The notes under the pieces: model-generated
Database searches by the model: none
What the model was told of the DNA's origin: nothing
The model's input: only the letters and a program-made list of their open reading frames with translations
From: Delphinus delphis
Lineage: Eukaryota; Chordata; Mammalia; Artiodactyla; Delphinidae
Assembly: GCF_949987515.2 (NCBI RefSeq)
Contig: NC_082693.1
Location: 22,192,994 to 22,256,993 of the forward strand
Direction: 5' to 3'
DNA length: 64,000 nt
Part shown: piece by piece, positions 1-11,139 of the stretch
Layout of the letters: every line of letters starts with the position of its first letter
Numbering within the stretch: the stretch's first letter is position 1
Program-made: the position numbers and the translations under genes

Positions 1-598
1 TTGAGTTAAATTTTTTAAAAGCTTAACCTTAAGAACTATGGCCAGCAATTTCACAGAATTACATAAGTTTAGGAAATGTTAGAACTTCGACAAAATGGGC
101 TATGTTCAATCGGGCAATATGCTAAAAACAATGTCTCAGAATTAGAACTGGTTTTTTACAACCGTGGAAGGAAACCAAGCCTCCCAGAAGTGCTCGTGTT
201 AAACTAAAAGATCTGCTGGCATCTTTAACCTGCGAATAAATGCTAGTGGAGGGAAGAAATATGAAAGCCATTCAAATGGTGTGGAGCACATAATCCATGG
301 TATATAACCCTGTAAATCAAAGAACTAACTTTCTCACGCGATTCCATGTACGTCTGGAAAGAACCCAGTCTAAACCTCCACTCACAATACCTCACTAAAT
401 AGTTCTGAAACGTTTTGCTTTGTATGTATACAAGTACTTCCTAAAATATTTGTATCTAAGGCAGCTTCTGCACCCCAGAAATTGACTATAGGACTCCATT
501 CTGGGCTATTATATAGGATGTTCAAGTTATGTAGCTGCCAGCAATTTCCTTTGGTAATGGTGGAAAGAAAACTTTGTTTCATTTCTCCTCCCTCCAAA
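1..598. other. Unique intronic sequence
   Basis: No recognisable repeat, exon or RNA gene. The short open frames here show no family resemblance and are read as chance. Confidence 0.6.
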
Positions 599-614
599 AG
601 ATGTTGTAAGATTT

Positions 615-805
615 TTTTTTTAATTTTTTGATGTGGACTATTTTTAAAGTCTTTATTTAATGTGTTACACTATTGCTTCTGTTTTTGTGGTTTTGGTTTT
701 TTGGACCCAAGGCACGTGGGATCTTAGCTCCCTGACCAGGGATCGAACCCACACCCCTGCTTTGGAAGGCAAAGTCTTAACTACCGGACCGCTAGGGAAT
801 TCCCC
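615..805 (-). mobile_element. CHR-type tRNA-derived SINE, older form with long 3' tail
   Basis: Read on the minus strand it starts GGGGAATTCCCTAGCGGTCC, carries a tRNA-like head with GGTTCGATCCCTGGTC (B box), and ends in a tail with AATAAAGACTTTAAAAATAG followed by A. It is flanked by a 16-bp direct repeat, AGATGTTGTAAGATTT, at 599-614 and 806-821, so both insertion ends are secure. Confidence 0.9.
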
Positions 806-821
806 AGATGTTGTAAGATTT

Positions 822-1797
822 AAATGAGGCAAGACATAATTAAACCATCAGCAAATGCCTGTCACAAAGCAGGCTCTTCCATGGTAGCTTGTAAAATTAT
901 CTCATACTGATTACAGGGAACGTGGTTGCCAAGGGCTTTATTATCTCCACATGGAGAAAGGTGAGGAGGGAGGAGCTTTCCTTTTTCTCTTTTTCATATA
1001 AACAGGATGGAGCAGAATTCCATGAAGACAACAGAAGCTTCCCAATGATAAACTGGAAAGTGGTAACAAAACTCTCCCTAGGGTCAGGGACAGGCAGACA
1101 AGGGGCCACTAGACACCAGCAATTAGAATTCAGAGTTGGTCAGGGGAGAGGTACACATTCATTAGCCAAAAATATAACTGTAGCTCTCTTTTTGTTCTTC
1201 AGTTTCTCTAAGAAATGCATCCTGAAATACAGTGTGTGTATAGAACTCTTCATGTTTAGAGTGTGTTTTTAAAAGGAGTGTGTTTTGTTTATGCATGGAA
1301 ATTTCAAACCAAACATCTACTCCTTTGGTCATAGTCAAAAGCAAGTACAGAGAGGGTATGTCAGAGGCAAAGTGTCCTCTAGAATGTTACAAAGGCCAAA
1401 GAAAATTTATTGCGGTTGTTAGCAAACATTAAAATTTATCACAATATGGCTGGACGACCAATATGGCTGGACGACCATGAATTATTACAGGATAACTTCC
1501 TCTAAGCAAAAGTCAGCTATTTTACTACTCAAGAGGGAGAGAAACGGCCTTTTGTAATTACAGGCTTGTAGACTGCGAAGATGTTAGAACTCGAAGGGGC
1601 CCGAGATAAAATCCAACCTTTCCCTTCTCTGAGATAAACAAGCAAAACCTCAGAGTGAGTTGCCTTAGTCATTCACGACAGACTCTCTAGATTAAAATAA
1701 TTTATAAATATGAACAAGTTCAACCACACATAGCATGCTTGAAAGCCCTGACAAGTGACTGTCTGGCCCCTTGGTGGCAGGGATGTTAATACCATAC
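822..1797. other. Unique intronic sequence with a 17-bp tandem duplication
   Basis: No repeat family recognised. At 1442-1475 the 17-mer CAATATGGCTGGACGAC occurs twice, perfectly and head to tail. A 116-codon open frame at 922-1272 has no domain, no plausible splice context and low-complexity content, and is not called as a gene. Confidence 0.5.
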
Positions 1798-1799
1798 TT

Positions 1800-1975
1800 T
1801 GTAAGGACCTACTGTAGAGCACAGGGAGCTCTACTCAATGCTTTTTACTGGCTTATATGGGAAACAATCTTAAAAAGAGTGGATATATGTATATGTATAA
1901 CTCCTTCACCTTGCTATACACCTGAAGCTAACACAGATTGTAAATCAACTATACTCCAAAAAAAATTTTGAAGTA
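1800..1975 (+). mobile_element. L1 3' end fragment
   Basis: Matches the 3'UTR type seen elsewhere in the window: CCTACTGTAGAGCACAGGGA, then ATGTATAACT, and CTGAAGCTAACACA...AATCAACTATACTCC before an A-rich end. It is diverged, short and 5'-truncated. Confidence 0.8.
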
Positions 1976-2059
1976 CAAACAAAAAAAAATTTTTAAATAC
2001 CATAGTTGGTTTGCTCATTACAGATTACTGCCATGGAGCACTTTGTGAACTACAGAGAG

Positions 2060-2225
2060 TACTACATATTGATAATAAAGATCATTTGATCCTCACAACA
2101 CCCTTGAGATTTAGCCAGGATTATTTTCTCCATATTCCAGAGACGGAAACTGAGACTCTTCTTAAGTCCACACAGTTGGTAAGGAAATGAGCTGGAACTT
2201 GAACTGAGATCCTCTGATATATAGC
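2060..2225 (+). mobile_element. MIR SINE fragment
   Basis: Shows the MIR core and 3' part: ATCCTCACAACACCC, ...GACGGAAACTGAGACTC..., CACACAGTTGGTAAG, then a degraded GAACTGAGATCCTCTGA. Ancient and diverged. Confidence 0.7.
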
Positions 2226-2266
2226 TTTATCTATCTACATCCATAGATACATAAATATCTGATATC

Positions 2267-2290
2267 TAGATAGATAGATAGATAGATATA
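2267..2290. repeat. (GATA)n microsatellite
   Basis: About five to six perfect TAGA/GATA units, followed by AT-rich sequence. Confidence 0.9.
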
Positions 2291-3124
2291 AAAGAGTTGT
2301 AATACTTCAAAAGAAACATTTATGTTTTCTCATGGGAAATACGCCACATGTGCATATACAATTAATGGTAAGACATCAATAGGAATGTTATAAAATCTTA
2401 GTCTCAAAAACATTAATTATCTGATTCCTAGATTAATGGCTAAATACTCAGAAACAAATGAAACTTTCTATTTTGCTTCCGTTGGAGTGAGGCAGAAAAA
2501 CTAAATCCAAATGTACCAATGCTAATTTTCATTCTTGTCAAGTTGTAAATTTTAGCATTAAGCAAACCATTACATTAGACGTAAGTAGAAATCGCTATCA
2601 GAACATCATAATGTATAATTTTTCAACTAATTTTTCCCATCCTCAAATTATCATATTAACAGTGATAATCAAAAGAAAGTGTAATAAGCAGACTGATTCC
2701 AAAATCAAAATACAAGTCTCCAAATCCCATTACACAAATTAAGTCTGAAAGAAAAGAAATGCAAGTAAATTTATATATACATAAATGTGTGTGTCTATAC
2801 ATATAGACACATACATACACAATACTTACATATATAATATATTTTATATATGTTTACTTGTATTTTCATTTATAAGTATATAATATACTGCCATAGTGTC
2901 TCCTACGTATCAGGGGTGGTCACATTCCATCATTTAATTCTTCTAAAAACCCTCTGAGGTAACCATTAGCTTGATAAATGAAGAAAGAAAAACTCTAAAC
3001 ATTTTAAAGATCTATCCTAAAGTCTCAAAACTAGTTTTAAGACTTAATCCAGATCAATCTCTGTCCAAAGCCCATCTTTGTAATTTCATAGAAGACATTC
3101 CATATTTATGAAATTAAAACATAA
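2291..3124. other. AT-rich unique intron
   Basis: No repeat family assigned. Positions 2765-2885 are rich in TATA/CATA steps (ATATATACATA...TATATGTTTAC) without being a clean microsatellite. Confidence 0.5.
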
Positions 3125-3149
3125 AAAAATATATGTACTTCACATCCAT

Positions 3150-3535
3150 TAGAACAGTTAATTTTTTTTTAAAGAGCAGAAAATAACAAGAGTTGGAGTG
3201 AATGTGGAGAAACTGGAACCCTTGTGCATTGTTGGTGGAGATATAAAATGATGCAGCCGCTATGAAAAACAGTATGGCAACTTCTCAAAAAATAAGGTTT
3301 GATCATAAGATTACCATATGATCCAGCAATTCCACTGCTGAGTACACAACAGAATTGAAAGTTGAGTCTCTTATGTTCATAGCAGCATTATTCACAATAG
3401 ACAAAAAGTAGATGCAATACAAATGTCCATCAAGAGATGAATGGATAAACAAAACGTGGTATACATTTACAATGGAATATTATTCAGCCATAAAAAGAAT
3501 AAAAATTCTGATACATGCTAAAAAAGTGCATTTAG
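3150..3535 (+). mobile_element. Old L1 (L1M-type), ORF2 C-terminal end
   Basis: Carries degraded ORF2 end motifs at DNA level: TTGTGCATTGTTGGTGG, ATATGATCCAGCAATTCCAC, GTTCATAGCAGCATTATTCA and ACAATGGAATATTATTCAGC. Reading frames are broken. Both ends are eroded and no target-site duplication was found. Confidence 0.85.
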
Positions 3536-4270
3536 GTACATTCACTGAAATTAAAACACACAACACAATAGTCTAGCTTTCCCTGGTTTCATACTTCTAG
3601 AGACCTGAATTTCTCCTACAAGGGCCCCAAAATGTATGAAAAAGAGACTATCCAAGTATCTGTAACTATGACTTAATAGAAGTAACAAACCAGAAAGTTA
3701 GAAACAGTGGGCAGGGAATTTTATGGCCTCAAGGTCTCCACTTGGAAAGTCCTAATTTTCGAATAGCTGAACAACTAAATTATTAAGACAGGTAAATTCA
3801 CTTTATAGAGATAGGCTTTTTAAACCAGTTTTAGCATTGCAATAATAACTACTGGCCTAAATTTTTTTTTAAGTCAAACACAGGATATTTTATGCCATGT
3901 TACAGTTATGTAATGGAGACTTATGTAATATTTAGATTGAAGAATTGCTCACTGTTCATTGTCTAGCTACTAAATTAATTGCTATTCTCATCTGGAAGAA
4001 CCAAAACAAAATCAGTTTGTTGTGCTAGGTCCTCTGTGAGCAGATATTTACCCATAAGAACAAAAAAAGATCATAAAGTCCTAATCATCATTATTACTGT
4101 AGATTTATGCCCAAGTGAGACCAGCTTTTTGTTGCTTATTATAACCATAAAGCATCTATCTCTATAAATAATTTAGCAGTCAATGGACAATAACTTTAGA
4201 GAGTGTTTTAAAAACTGTAATTGTGAAAACCATGTTTCAAGTCAATTTATTTGGTTCAATCAGCCATTTT
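3536..4270. other. Unique intronic sequence
   Basis: No recognisable repeat or exon. Confidence 0.5.
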
Positions 4271-4271
4271 T

Positions 4272-4330
4272 GAATGGAATGGAATGGAGTGGAATGGAAT
4301 GGAGTGGAATAGAATTGAATGGAACAGGAA
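4272..4330. repeat. Imperfect (GGAAT)n pentamer repeat
   Basis: About eleven TGGAA/TGGAG pentamers in register (AATGGAATGGAATGGAGTGG...). It runs into a GA-rich stretch (AGGAAGGGAAGGGAAGAGGAG) to about 4350. The unit is the pentamer used by mammalian satellites II/III, but here it is only about 55 bp long. Confidence 0.85.
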
Positions 4331-4395
4331 GGGAAGGGAAGAGGAGTAGAGGACACTGCAATAGCAAGTAATCTTTTCAAGAAACTTGTTTCTGA

Positions 4396-4575
4396 GGGCC
4401 TACTGTAGAGCACAGGGAACTCTGCTCAATATTCTGTAATAACCTAAATGGGAAAAGAATTTGAAAAAGAATAGATATATGTATAACTGAATCACTTCAC
4501 TGTACACTGAAACTAACACAACATTGTTAATCAACTATGCTCCAATATAAAATTTTAAAAAATTTTAAACTCTGA
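4396..4575 (+). mobile_element. L1 3' end fragment
   Basis: Same 3'UTR type as 1800-1975: CCTACTGTAGAGCACAGGGA, ATATATGTATAACTGAATCA, ACTGAAACTAACACAAC, ATCAACTATGCTCCAAT, then an A/T-rich tail. Confidence 0.85.
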
Positions 4576-4597
4576 TAAAAAAAGAAACTTGTTTCTG

Positions 4598-4600
<3 letters not shown>

Positions 4601-4639
<39 letters not shown>
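4601..4639. repeat. (TG)n microsatellite
   Basis: About 19 uninterrupted TG units directly after the L1 3' end, a common place for microsatellite birth. Confidence 0.95.
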
Positions 4640-4641
<2 letters not shown>

Positions 4642-4705
4642 ATGCTGGATTACAATGTGAAATGTACAGTATTCCATACTGAGAGTTGCAATAAAAAGTG
4701 TCTGA

Positions 4706-5042
4706 GGATTTCCCTGGTGGCACAGTGGTTAGGAATCCGCCTACTAATTCAGAGGACAGGGGTTCGAGCCCTGGTCCAGGAAGATCCCACATGCCATGGA
4801 GCAACTAAGCCCGTGCGCCACAACTACTGAGCCTGCTCTCTAGAGCCCACGAGCCACAACTACTGAGCCCGCGTGCCATAACTACTGAAGCCCACGTGCC
4901 TACAGCCCATTCTCTGCAACAAGAGAAGCCCCGCACCACAACGAAGAGTAGCCCCTGCTCACCGCAACTAGAGAAAGCCCGCATACAGCAACGAAGACCT
5001 AACACAGCCAAAAATAAATAAATAAATAAATTTTTTTTTTTT
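4706..5042 (+). mobile_element. CHR-type SINE, long form
   Basis: Head GGATTTCCCTGGTGGCACAG (A-box region), GGTTCGAGCCC (B box), then repeated CCACAACTACTGAGCCCGCG modules, a CTAGAGAAAGCCCGCA end and an (AAAT)n tail. It is flanked by AAAAAGTGTCTGA at 4693-4705 and AAAAAGTGTTTGA at 5043-5055. Confidence 0.95.
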
Positions 5043-5137
5043 AAAAAGTGTTTGAAAGTCACTATTCTAGAGGGCTATACATGTATATAGGTTAGGGTTA
5101 AGGGAACCGAAGTATTTTAAAAAAACAAATAAATATA

Positions 5138-5238
5138 AAGAGAGGAGAGGAGGGGAGGGGGAGGGGGAGGGAGGAGAGGAAGCAAGGACGGGAAGGAGGG
5201 AAGAAAGGAATGGAAGGAGGGAGGGAGGAAGGAATCCT
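5138..5238. repeat. Polypurine (GA-rich) tract with G runs
   Basis: About 100 bp almost entirely A and G on the plus strand. Around 5150-5172 it includes four closely spaced runs of four to five G separated by single A, which fits a G-quadruplex pattern. The whole tract is also triplex-prone. Confidence 0.85.
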
Positions 5239-5965
5239 GTGCTCAAGAGGAGAGAAAACTGAGACTACTAAGGGACCTTCTTTTTGCTCTATAATTACGT
5301 TTGAAGTCCAGTTTTACTTTGAAATAAAAACTATCCTTTTATTAACTGCCCCATCAAATTTTTATATAGCCAATTACAATGAAACTGGAAGATGCCCTTT
5401 TAAATATATCTTCCTCCTTTTCACCTCCACTCTAGTTAACCTCTACCTTTACTCCAGTACCTATCCATCAAATGGTATCTTTCGTTAGTTAATATGTTTG
5501 CATGTAACTCTACATTCACAACCTATTATCTGGTATATGGAAGATGCTCAGCATCTGCAGGGGAAACACCTGCCAAGGTGCCTGAGAAACAATCATTAGA
5601 TTTCTGCTCCGAAAGGTTTCAGTCTTTTTTGTATCCTGTTAAAATGCAAAAACCTGAGAAGGGAACACACTAAGATCCTGATTCTCAGTTTAAAACTGGA
5701 GATGGGTTGGTGCTGCAGATCTGGGGAAAGCACCTTTTACATTACCAACACCTGGGAAGGAGGTGAGGAAAGGGGTGCATCAAATTTTCCGATGGCGCAG
5801 ACTGGGGAGGAATAACTAATTTGACAGACAAAAATCTAGATTTTAAATAATCTCTACAGGACAAACATCAACACAATTAAACTTCAAACAAACATACAGT
5901 TCTGCATTTAAATTCAGAAAAATTCAACTGTTTCAGTATGTGATAGACTTGAATTCAACTTCATA
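5239..5965. other. Unique intronic sequence
   Basis: No recognised repeat or exon. Confidence 0.5.
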
Positions 5966-6105
5966 TAATTATAGTGACCATTCAGCCCTGTGTGCCCAGG
6001 ACAATTCTGGTTTATGCCTGTTACCTGTGCCTAATTATTCATTGTGTCCTTTTTCACTCTCAAAAGTGTCCTGGTTTAGATGATAAAGTATATGCTCACC
6101 CCAAA
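5966..6105 (+). mobile_element. Ancient interspersed repeat, probably a DNA-transposon relic
   Basis: Contains AGTGACCATTCAG...CCCAGGACAATTCTGGTTTATGCCTG...AAAAGTGTCCTGGTTTAGATG...TGCTCACC. A related copy lies inverted at 25205-25312. Ends resembling GGTGACC suggest terminal inverted repeats, but the family is not firmly assigned. Confidence 0.45.
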
Positions 6106-6236
6106 TATGATAAATGAATACCGTGATGTGGCAGCTGGAAAACTGATGGAGCCATTTTAGACTTACTCATGGAAGAATGAAGCCCCAACCAGAGAAGCAG
6201 GGACACACCCAGAATATTAGGCTCAATTATAGACAC

Positions 6237-6354
6237 CTTGGGACTTCCCTGGCATTCCAGTTGTTAAGACTCAGCGCTTCCAATGCAGGGGAGCAGGTTT
6301 GATCCCTGGTTGGGGAACGAAGGTCCCACATGCCGTGTGGTCAAACAAAAAAAA
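6237..6354 (+). mobile_element. CHR-type SINE, short form
   Basis: GGGACTTCCCTGGCATTCCAG head, GGTTTGATCCCTGGTTGGGG B-box region, GTGTGGTCAAAC end and an A tail. Flanked by AATTATAGACAC at 6225-6236 and AATTATAGATGT at 6355-6366. A longer near-duplicate of the flank is also present (see findings). Confidence 0.9.
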
Positions 6355-6366
6355 AATTATAGATGT

Positions 6367-7218
6367 CTAGAATATTGGGCTCAATTACAGCTGCCACATT
6401 TTAAGTGGCATCCTGACAAAATAGCCTGTATCCAAAGTTGGGCAAATGGGAAAGCAGGCATAATATAGAAATCATGTTGTTTGAAGAACAATGGTTGGAA
6501 CTGGAAAACACTGCCCAACACAGGAAAGAAACAGTAGGCGTAATCTTACTTTATAAAGCTGAAAGGGGAAGACATTTTTTTCTATACTAATTCACTGTCA
6601 ATTAGTTCAATGTAAGGAAAATCTTGCCAGCAATTGGAAATGTCCAAAAAATACAAATTAATCACAGACAGGTGAATTTTTACAATAGTGTTCAGGCAGA
6701 GGCAGATGAGAAATGCTGTAGAAGGGATCTTGCATTGGGAAGACAGCCCCTTCCAAATACTACTTACTACCTTCTGTTTTATGACGGGAATTGTGGCAGA
6801 GATGATTGGCATGAAAGGGTAGAGTTCATGTCCAGTATTTACTGATAAAAAGCTCAGATGGCTCACCTGCCCCAACTGTGTTTATCACATTGTGGATGGG
6901 TCTGGAATCTCACTATTACAAGGACCAGAAAATTGCAGCCTTGGATCTTATAAGCCTTCTACTATTAAATATCTGTCAGTACCAGGTTAAAATACTCAAA
7001 GTTAAAGCATAAATATCCATTATTATTGCTTCCAACTTTACATTCCAGATGAGCAAATACAGTTGTGTTTATTATATCTTGGAGTTTCAGAAGCATAATG
7101 CTTGTTGTGATATTATGCCACTTAAGTTTTTAATTTCATAAGATACTCCCAGATGAAAAGAAGATGAACAGAAAACTAAAGTTTAAAGAATGATAACCAA
7201 GAAATACCCTCTCCCCAC

Positions 7219-7221
<3 letters not shown>
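6367..7221. other. Unique intronic sequence
   Basis: No repeat family recognised. Confidence 0.5.

Positions 7222-7255
<34 letters not shown>
7222..7255. repeat. (AC)n microsatellite
   Basis: About 17 uninterrupted AC units. Confidence 0.95.
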
Positions 7256-7258
<3 letters not shown>

Positions 7259-7261
7259 AAT

Positions 7262-7495
7262 AGCAGCTAACACTGAATGGTCAAGCACTATGTACCAAGA
7301 ACTATGATAAGAGCTCCACGTGGATTCTTTAATCTTCACAGAAAAATAAGAGGCAGGTCCTACTATCATTCCCATTTTACAGATGGTGAAACTGGAGGTT
7401 GAAGGTTAGGTTCTGCCCAGGGTCACAGAGTTAAACAAGTGGCGGAGCTGGGATTCAAACACACACCACTAACTTCAGAGTCTGTGCTTTTATAC
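7262..7495 (+). mobile_element. MIR SINE
   Basis: Good match to the MIR core and tail: ATCATTCCCATTTTACAGAT, GGTGAAACTGGAGG, CAGGGTCACAGAG, GGCGGAGCTGGGATTCAAAC, TTCAGAGTCTGTGCTTTTA. Confidence 0.85.
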
Positions 7496-8045
7496 ACTGA
7501 AGGTGGAAAGGACACACATAACCCAGCTATGTTGCACATTTGGCAGTAAGGGCAGTAGATACTGAAGAAGTGGGAAGTGGCAGACAGTAGGCTGGACATG
7601 AGCCTGCTTTTCAGAAGAAGGAAACTGAAAGACGGGGTGACAGAGAAGCTGCTGCAGAAAACAGGGCAGGGGAAATCAAAGCATGAGGAGGCATTTTCTT
7701 CTCCCTGTATTTTTTGTCGTCTCCTTCCACTTTTCCTCTTCCCTCCACAACTGTAAATTTTTTTGTTGTCCTCTTCCTTCACTTCCTAGGTTCTCTCTCA
7801 TTCCATCTCTCTTTTCAGTTTTGTCTAGTTCTTTCGTTTCTCCTAATCATTTTCTTCCTTTCATTTTACTCTTTCCCCAATGTTTCCTTTATCTCTTCTC
7901 TGAACTTTCTCTTTTCTTTTTTCTTTCTTTCTCTTCCTTACATGATTACAAAGTTGTGCTTAAGAGGTATTATGATTTTCCTTGGATAAGATTATACCTT
8001 TTGTATTTCAAATAAAATACAGATGAATTGGACATTTTCTTATCA
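7496..8045. other. Intron with pyrimidine-rich tract (7690-7940)
   Basis: The first 190 bp are purine-leaning unique sequence. The 7690-7940 segment is dominated by C and T on the plus strand (runs such as TCTTTTTTCTTTCTTTCTCTTCC). The hydrophobic open frames across it are a product of this composition. Confidence 0.6.
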
Positions 8046-8049
8046 AAAC

Positions 8050-8995
8050 TCAACTTAAAATTAACTTGCAAAAGCAAAACATATATCTAACAAGGGCTTG
8101 GATCCAGAACATAGAAAGTGTTTTTACAACGCAATAAAGGAACACATACAACCCAACAGATATGAACAGACACTTCACCAAAGAGAGATACATGGAAGGC
8201 CAGTAAGCAAGGAAAAGATGCTCAGCATCACTGGTCATTAAGGAAATGCAACTTAAAACCACAGTCACATGCCACTACACACCCCCTAGAAAGGCTAAAA
8301 TAAAAAAGAATGACAACATCACGGTGGTGAAGGTGTGGAGCAACTGGAAGCCTCGCACATGGTACATACATACATGTATACACACCCTCATTCATGGTAA
8401 GAAGCAAATGGTTCGGCAACTGGAGAGAACGTTTTGGTAACTTCTTGAAAAGTTAAACATATACTGAATATATGATTCAGCAATCCCCATTCCTAGGTAT
8501 TTACTCAAGAGAATTAAAACACATATCCACACAAAGCCTTGTACACAAATGTTCATATCAACGTTATTCATAGTAGCCACAAAAACAGGGAAACAACCCA
8601 CCTCCAAATGTGGTAGTATATCTCTACGACGGAATGCTACTGAGCCAAAAAAGAGGACTGAACTACTGATACACACAAGAGCATGAATAAACCTCAAAAA
8701 CATATACTAAGGGAAAGAAGCCAGACACAAAAACTATACACCATGTGATGCCACTTATATAAAATTCTAGAAAAGTCAAACCTAGAGCATCCACAAGAAA
8801 GTCAGTGGTTCACCTGGCACTGGGCTGGGGACAAGGATTGACTGCAAAGGGGCAAGAAGAATTTTTTTGCGGGGAGGGCGGGACGGTGATAGAAGTATGA
8901 TTATAGTGTTGGCTGCACAACTGTTACCAAAACTCATTGAACTGAGCACTTAAAATGGGTGAATGTGATTGTATGTAAGTTATTGTGCAACAAAA
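8050..8995 (+). mobile_element. Old L1 (L1M-type), ORF2 end and 3' region
   Basis: Contains degraded ORF2 text in order: GGAACACATACAACCCAACAG, GACACTTCACCAAAGAG, AAGGAAATGCAACTTAAAACC, then GTACACAAATGTTCATATCA, AAGAAGCCAGACACAAAA and a 3' end ATGGGTGAATGTGATTG. Many indels; non-functional. Confidence 0.85.
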
Positions 8996-9087
8996 CATCA
9001 ATAGATTTGTAGACAGCCCTCAACTGCTTACTTTTCTATGGATCAGTGGTGTCCCATAAATATTCTTAAGATAAAAGATAAACCTTG

Positions 9088-9471
9088 GACTTCCCTGGGG
9101 GCGCAGTGGTTAAGTATCCACCTGCCAATGCAGGGGACACGGGTTCCATCCCTGGTCCGGGAAGATCCCGCATGCTACAGAGCAACTAAGCCTGCGAGCC
9201 ACAAATACTGAGCCCGCGTACCACAACTACTGAAGCCCGCCCGTCCTAGGGCCCGTGTGCCACAACTACTGAACCCATGTGCCACAACTACTGAAACCCG
9301 TGCACCTAGAGCCCATGCTCCACAACAAGAGAAGCCACCACAATGAGGAGCCCGTGCACCACAACCAAGAGTAGCCCCTGCTCACCACAACTAGAGAAAG
9401 CCGCACGCAGCAATGAAGACCCAACGCAGCCAGAAAAACAAATAAATTAATTAAAAATAATTTTTTTGAAA
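9088..9471 (+). mobile_element. CHR-type SINE, long form
   Basis: GGACTTCCCTGGGGGCGCAG head, GGTTCCATCCCTGGTCCGGG B-box region, several CCACAACTACTGA modules, and an end ACGCAGCCAG plus A/T tail. Flanked by AAGATAAACCTTG (to 9087) and AGGATAAACTTTG (from about 9473). Confidence 0.9.
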
Positions 9472-9485
9472 AAGGATAAACTTTG

Positions 9486-10979
9486 AGGACATAATAAGGA
9501 CTTGTTTTTGTTGTTTGCGCTGTGGTTTGCTTGGTCTGGGAGGAAGAGTTAGACGGGGCGACTTGTCGGCTACATAACAGGCTCTAGCTGCCTGCCCTGC
9601 ACCTGTAGGCTCTCACACACACTTGGCAGTTGACTGATAAGGCACACCCAGGGGTGCACCTGGGAGATCTGGTTAAACCTAGTGAGATACATTTTCCTAA
9701 ACATGCCACACAATAAAATTGAGGCTTATTCCAAACTTTAATTTTAATTTGGAGGAAAGAACAGCCTGGAATACCTTGTCCCACCTGAAAGTGAGTGACA
9801 CAGACTGAGTCACATCAAAAGGACTTGAAGAGGGATGAGGCTTGTTGCGAAGTTCTCAAATACCAGCAGAACTGAAAGAATGAGGACTTCAAACAAGCCT
9901 CACCCTTGAACAAGAACGAGGCTACCTGTGCATAAAGATTAATGACTAAATTGGATTAAAGCACATCAAATACGTTAAAGTCCATGAGTTCATAGTTATA
10001 AGAAAAATACTTATTAGTACTCTTTGGAGGGCAGGGTACCAACTCATTACTCTAAATACGAGGGAGTAAAGGAAACGAAGCATTAAAAGAGAAAGACAAG
10101 AAAAGAGGAAGGTAAAACAGCACATATGCAGCGTATACACAGAAGCATGTCTGTGCTGCCCTGCAAAGTGGAAGGAGCAAGATGCACCGCGCTGCTTAAT
10201 GTGATCTCAGGGCTGTAAAAACAAACACATCTACACCATGCTTGACAAAAACTCCAGGACGATAAACTATTAACCTTGAGGAATGGAAATGGGCATTGCA
10301 GAGGAGGGAAAATTATTTTCATTTTGTGCTTTTTATTAATTTTATCAAAATTTTAAGCCAATCATTTTTTTAAACAAAAATTTTTCATTTTCCAAGAAAA
10401 AGATCTAACTTACTGTGGACTGCTTAATTGGCCACTTCATTTAGTCCACACACGTTCTTTTCCATGCAACTCTGTGATTGAGTGGCACCCAATTATTCGT
10501 CCATGAAGAAAAGGTGAGACAGGAAACTCTGCCAGGTTGAGGAGGGGAAGGCTCCTGGTGAGGGAGGAAGCTGGAGGCGTGCACACCCAGCTCCGAGGCC
10601 AGCGGCACCTGCAGCCAGGGCAACGCCTTCTCAGCCTGGGAGGGTCCAGTTCAACTGCAATGTACCCTTTTTAATCTCCAGTTAAGGAGCTGAACAGGAG
10701 TGGTGAAGGATACAATTAGAAAAGTTCTCAAATGCTAGCAGAACTGGAAGAATGAGGACTTCACAACAATAACAGTGACTTTGTAAGTGCTAGTAATTCT
10801 TACCCCTTCTGTCAACGAGATCAGGATCTCTGCATTAGCCAGTGTTATATCTGTGACTATATGGTCCTTCCTATGTGCACATCAGTTGACAATGACAGCT
10901 TGGAATAGAAGATCTTAAAGAGTAAGAGGAAGGCTGAAGAGGACTGATATTTTTAAGGTATTACAAAATTGAGAAGATT
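9486..10979. other. Unique intron with a dispersed 43-bp near-duplicate
   Basis: No known repeat recognised. Positions 9851-9892 and 10722-10763 share about 40 of 43 bases (AGTTCTCAAAT..AGCAGAACTG.AAGAATGAGGACTTC), in the same orientation about 870 bp apart. Confidence 0.55.
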
Positions 10980-11139
10980 CTTTTTTTAATACTTTATTTT
11001 ATTTCATTTTATTTCATTTCATTTCATTTGGCCATGCTGTGAGGCATGCAGGATCTTAGTTCCCCAGCCAGGGATTGAACCCGTGCCCCCGGCGGTGGAA
11101 GGGTGAAGTCTTAACCACTGGACCGCCAGGGAATTCCCC
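10980..11139 (-). mobile_element. CHR-type SINE, short form
   Basis: On the minus strand: GGGGAATTCCCTGGCGGTCC head, GGTTCAATCCCTGGCTGGGG B-box region, CACAGCATGGCCAAATG end, and an (AAATG)n-type tail that became a simple repeat. Flanked by AAAATTGAGAAGAT at 10965 and 11140. Confidence 0.95.

Noticed and set aside
4601..4639. CRISPR arrays or other prokaryotic repeats
   Set aside because: All tandem repeats here are simple microsatellites, and the DNA is plainly mammalian.
5086..5105. Telomere-like TTAGGG text (GGTTAGGGTTAAGGG)
   Set aside because: Fewer than three units; chance occurrence, not an interstitial telomere.
7683..8015. 110-codon Phe/Ser/Leu-rich open frame
   Set aside because: It is the product of a C/T-rich tract, with no signal of a real coding sequence.
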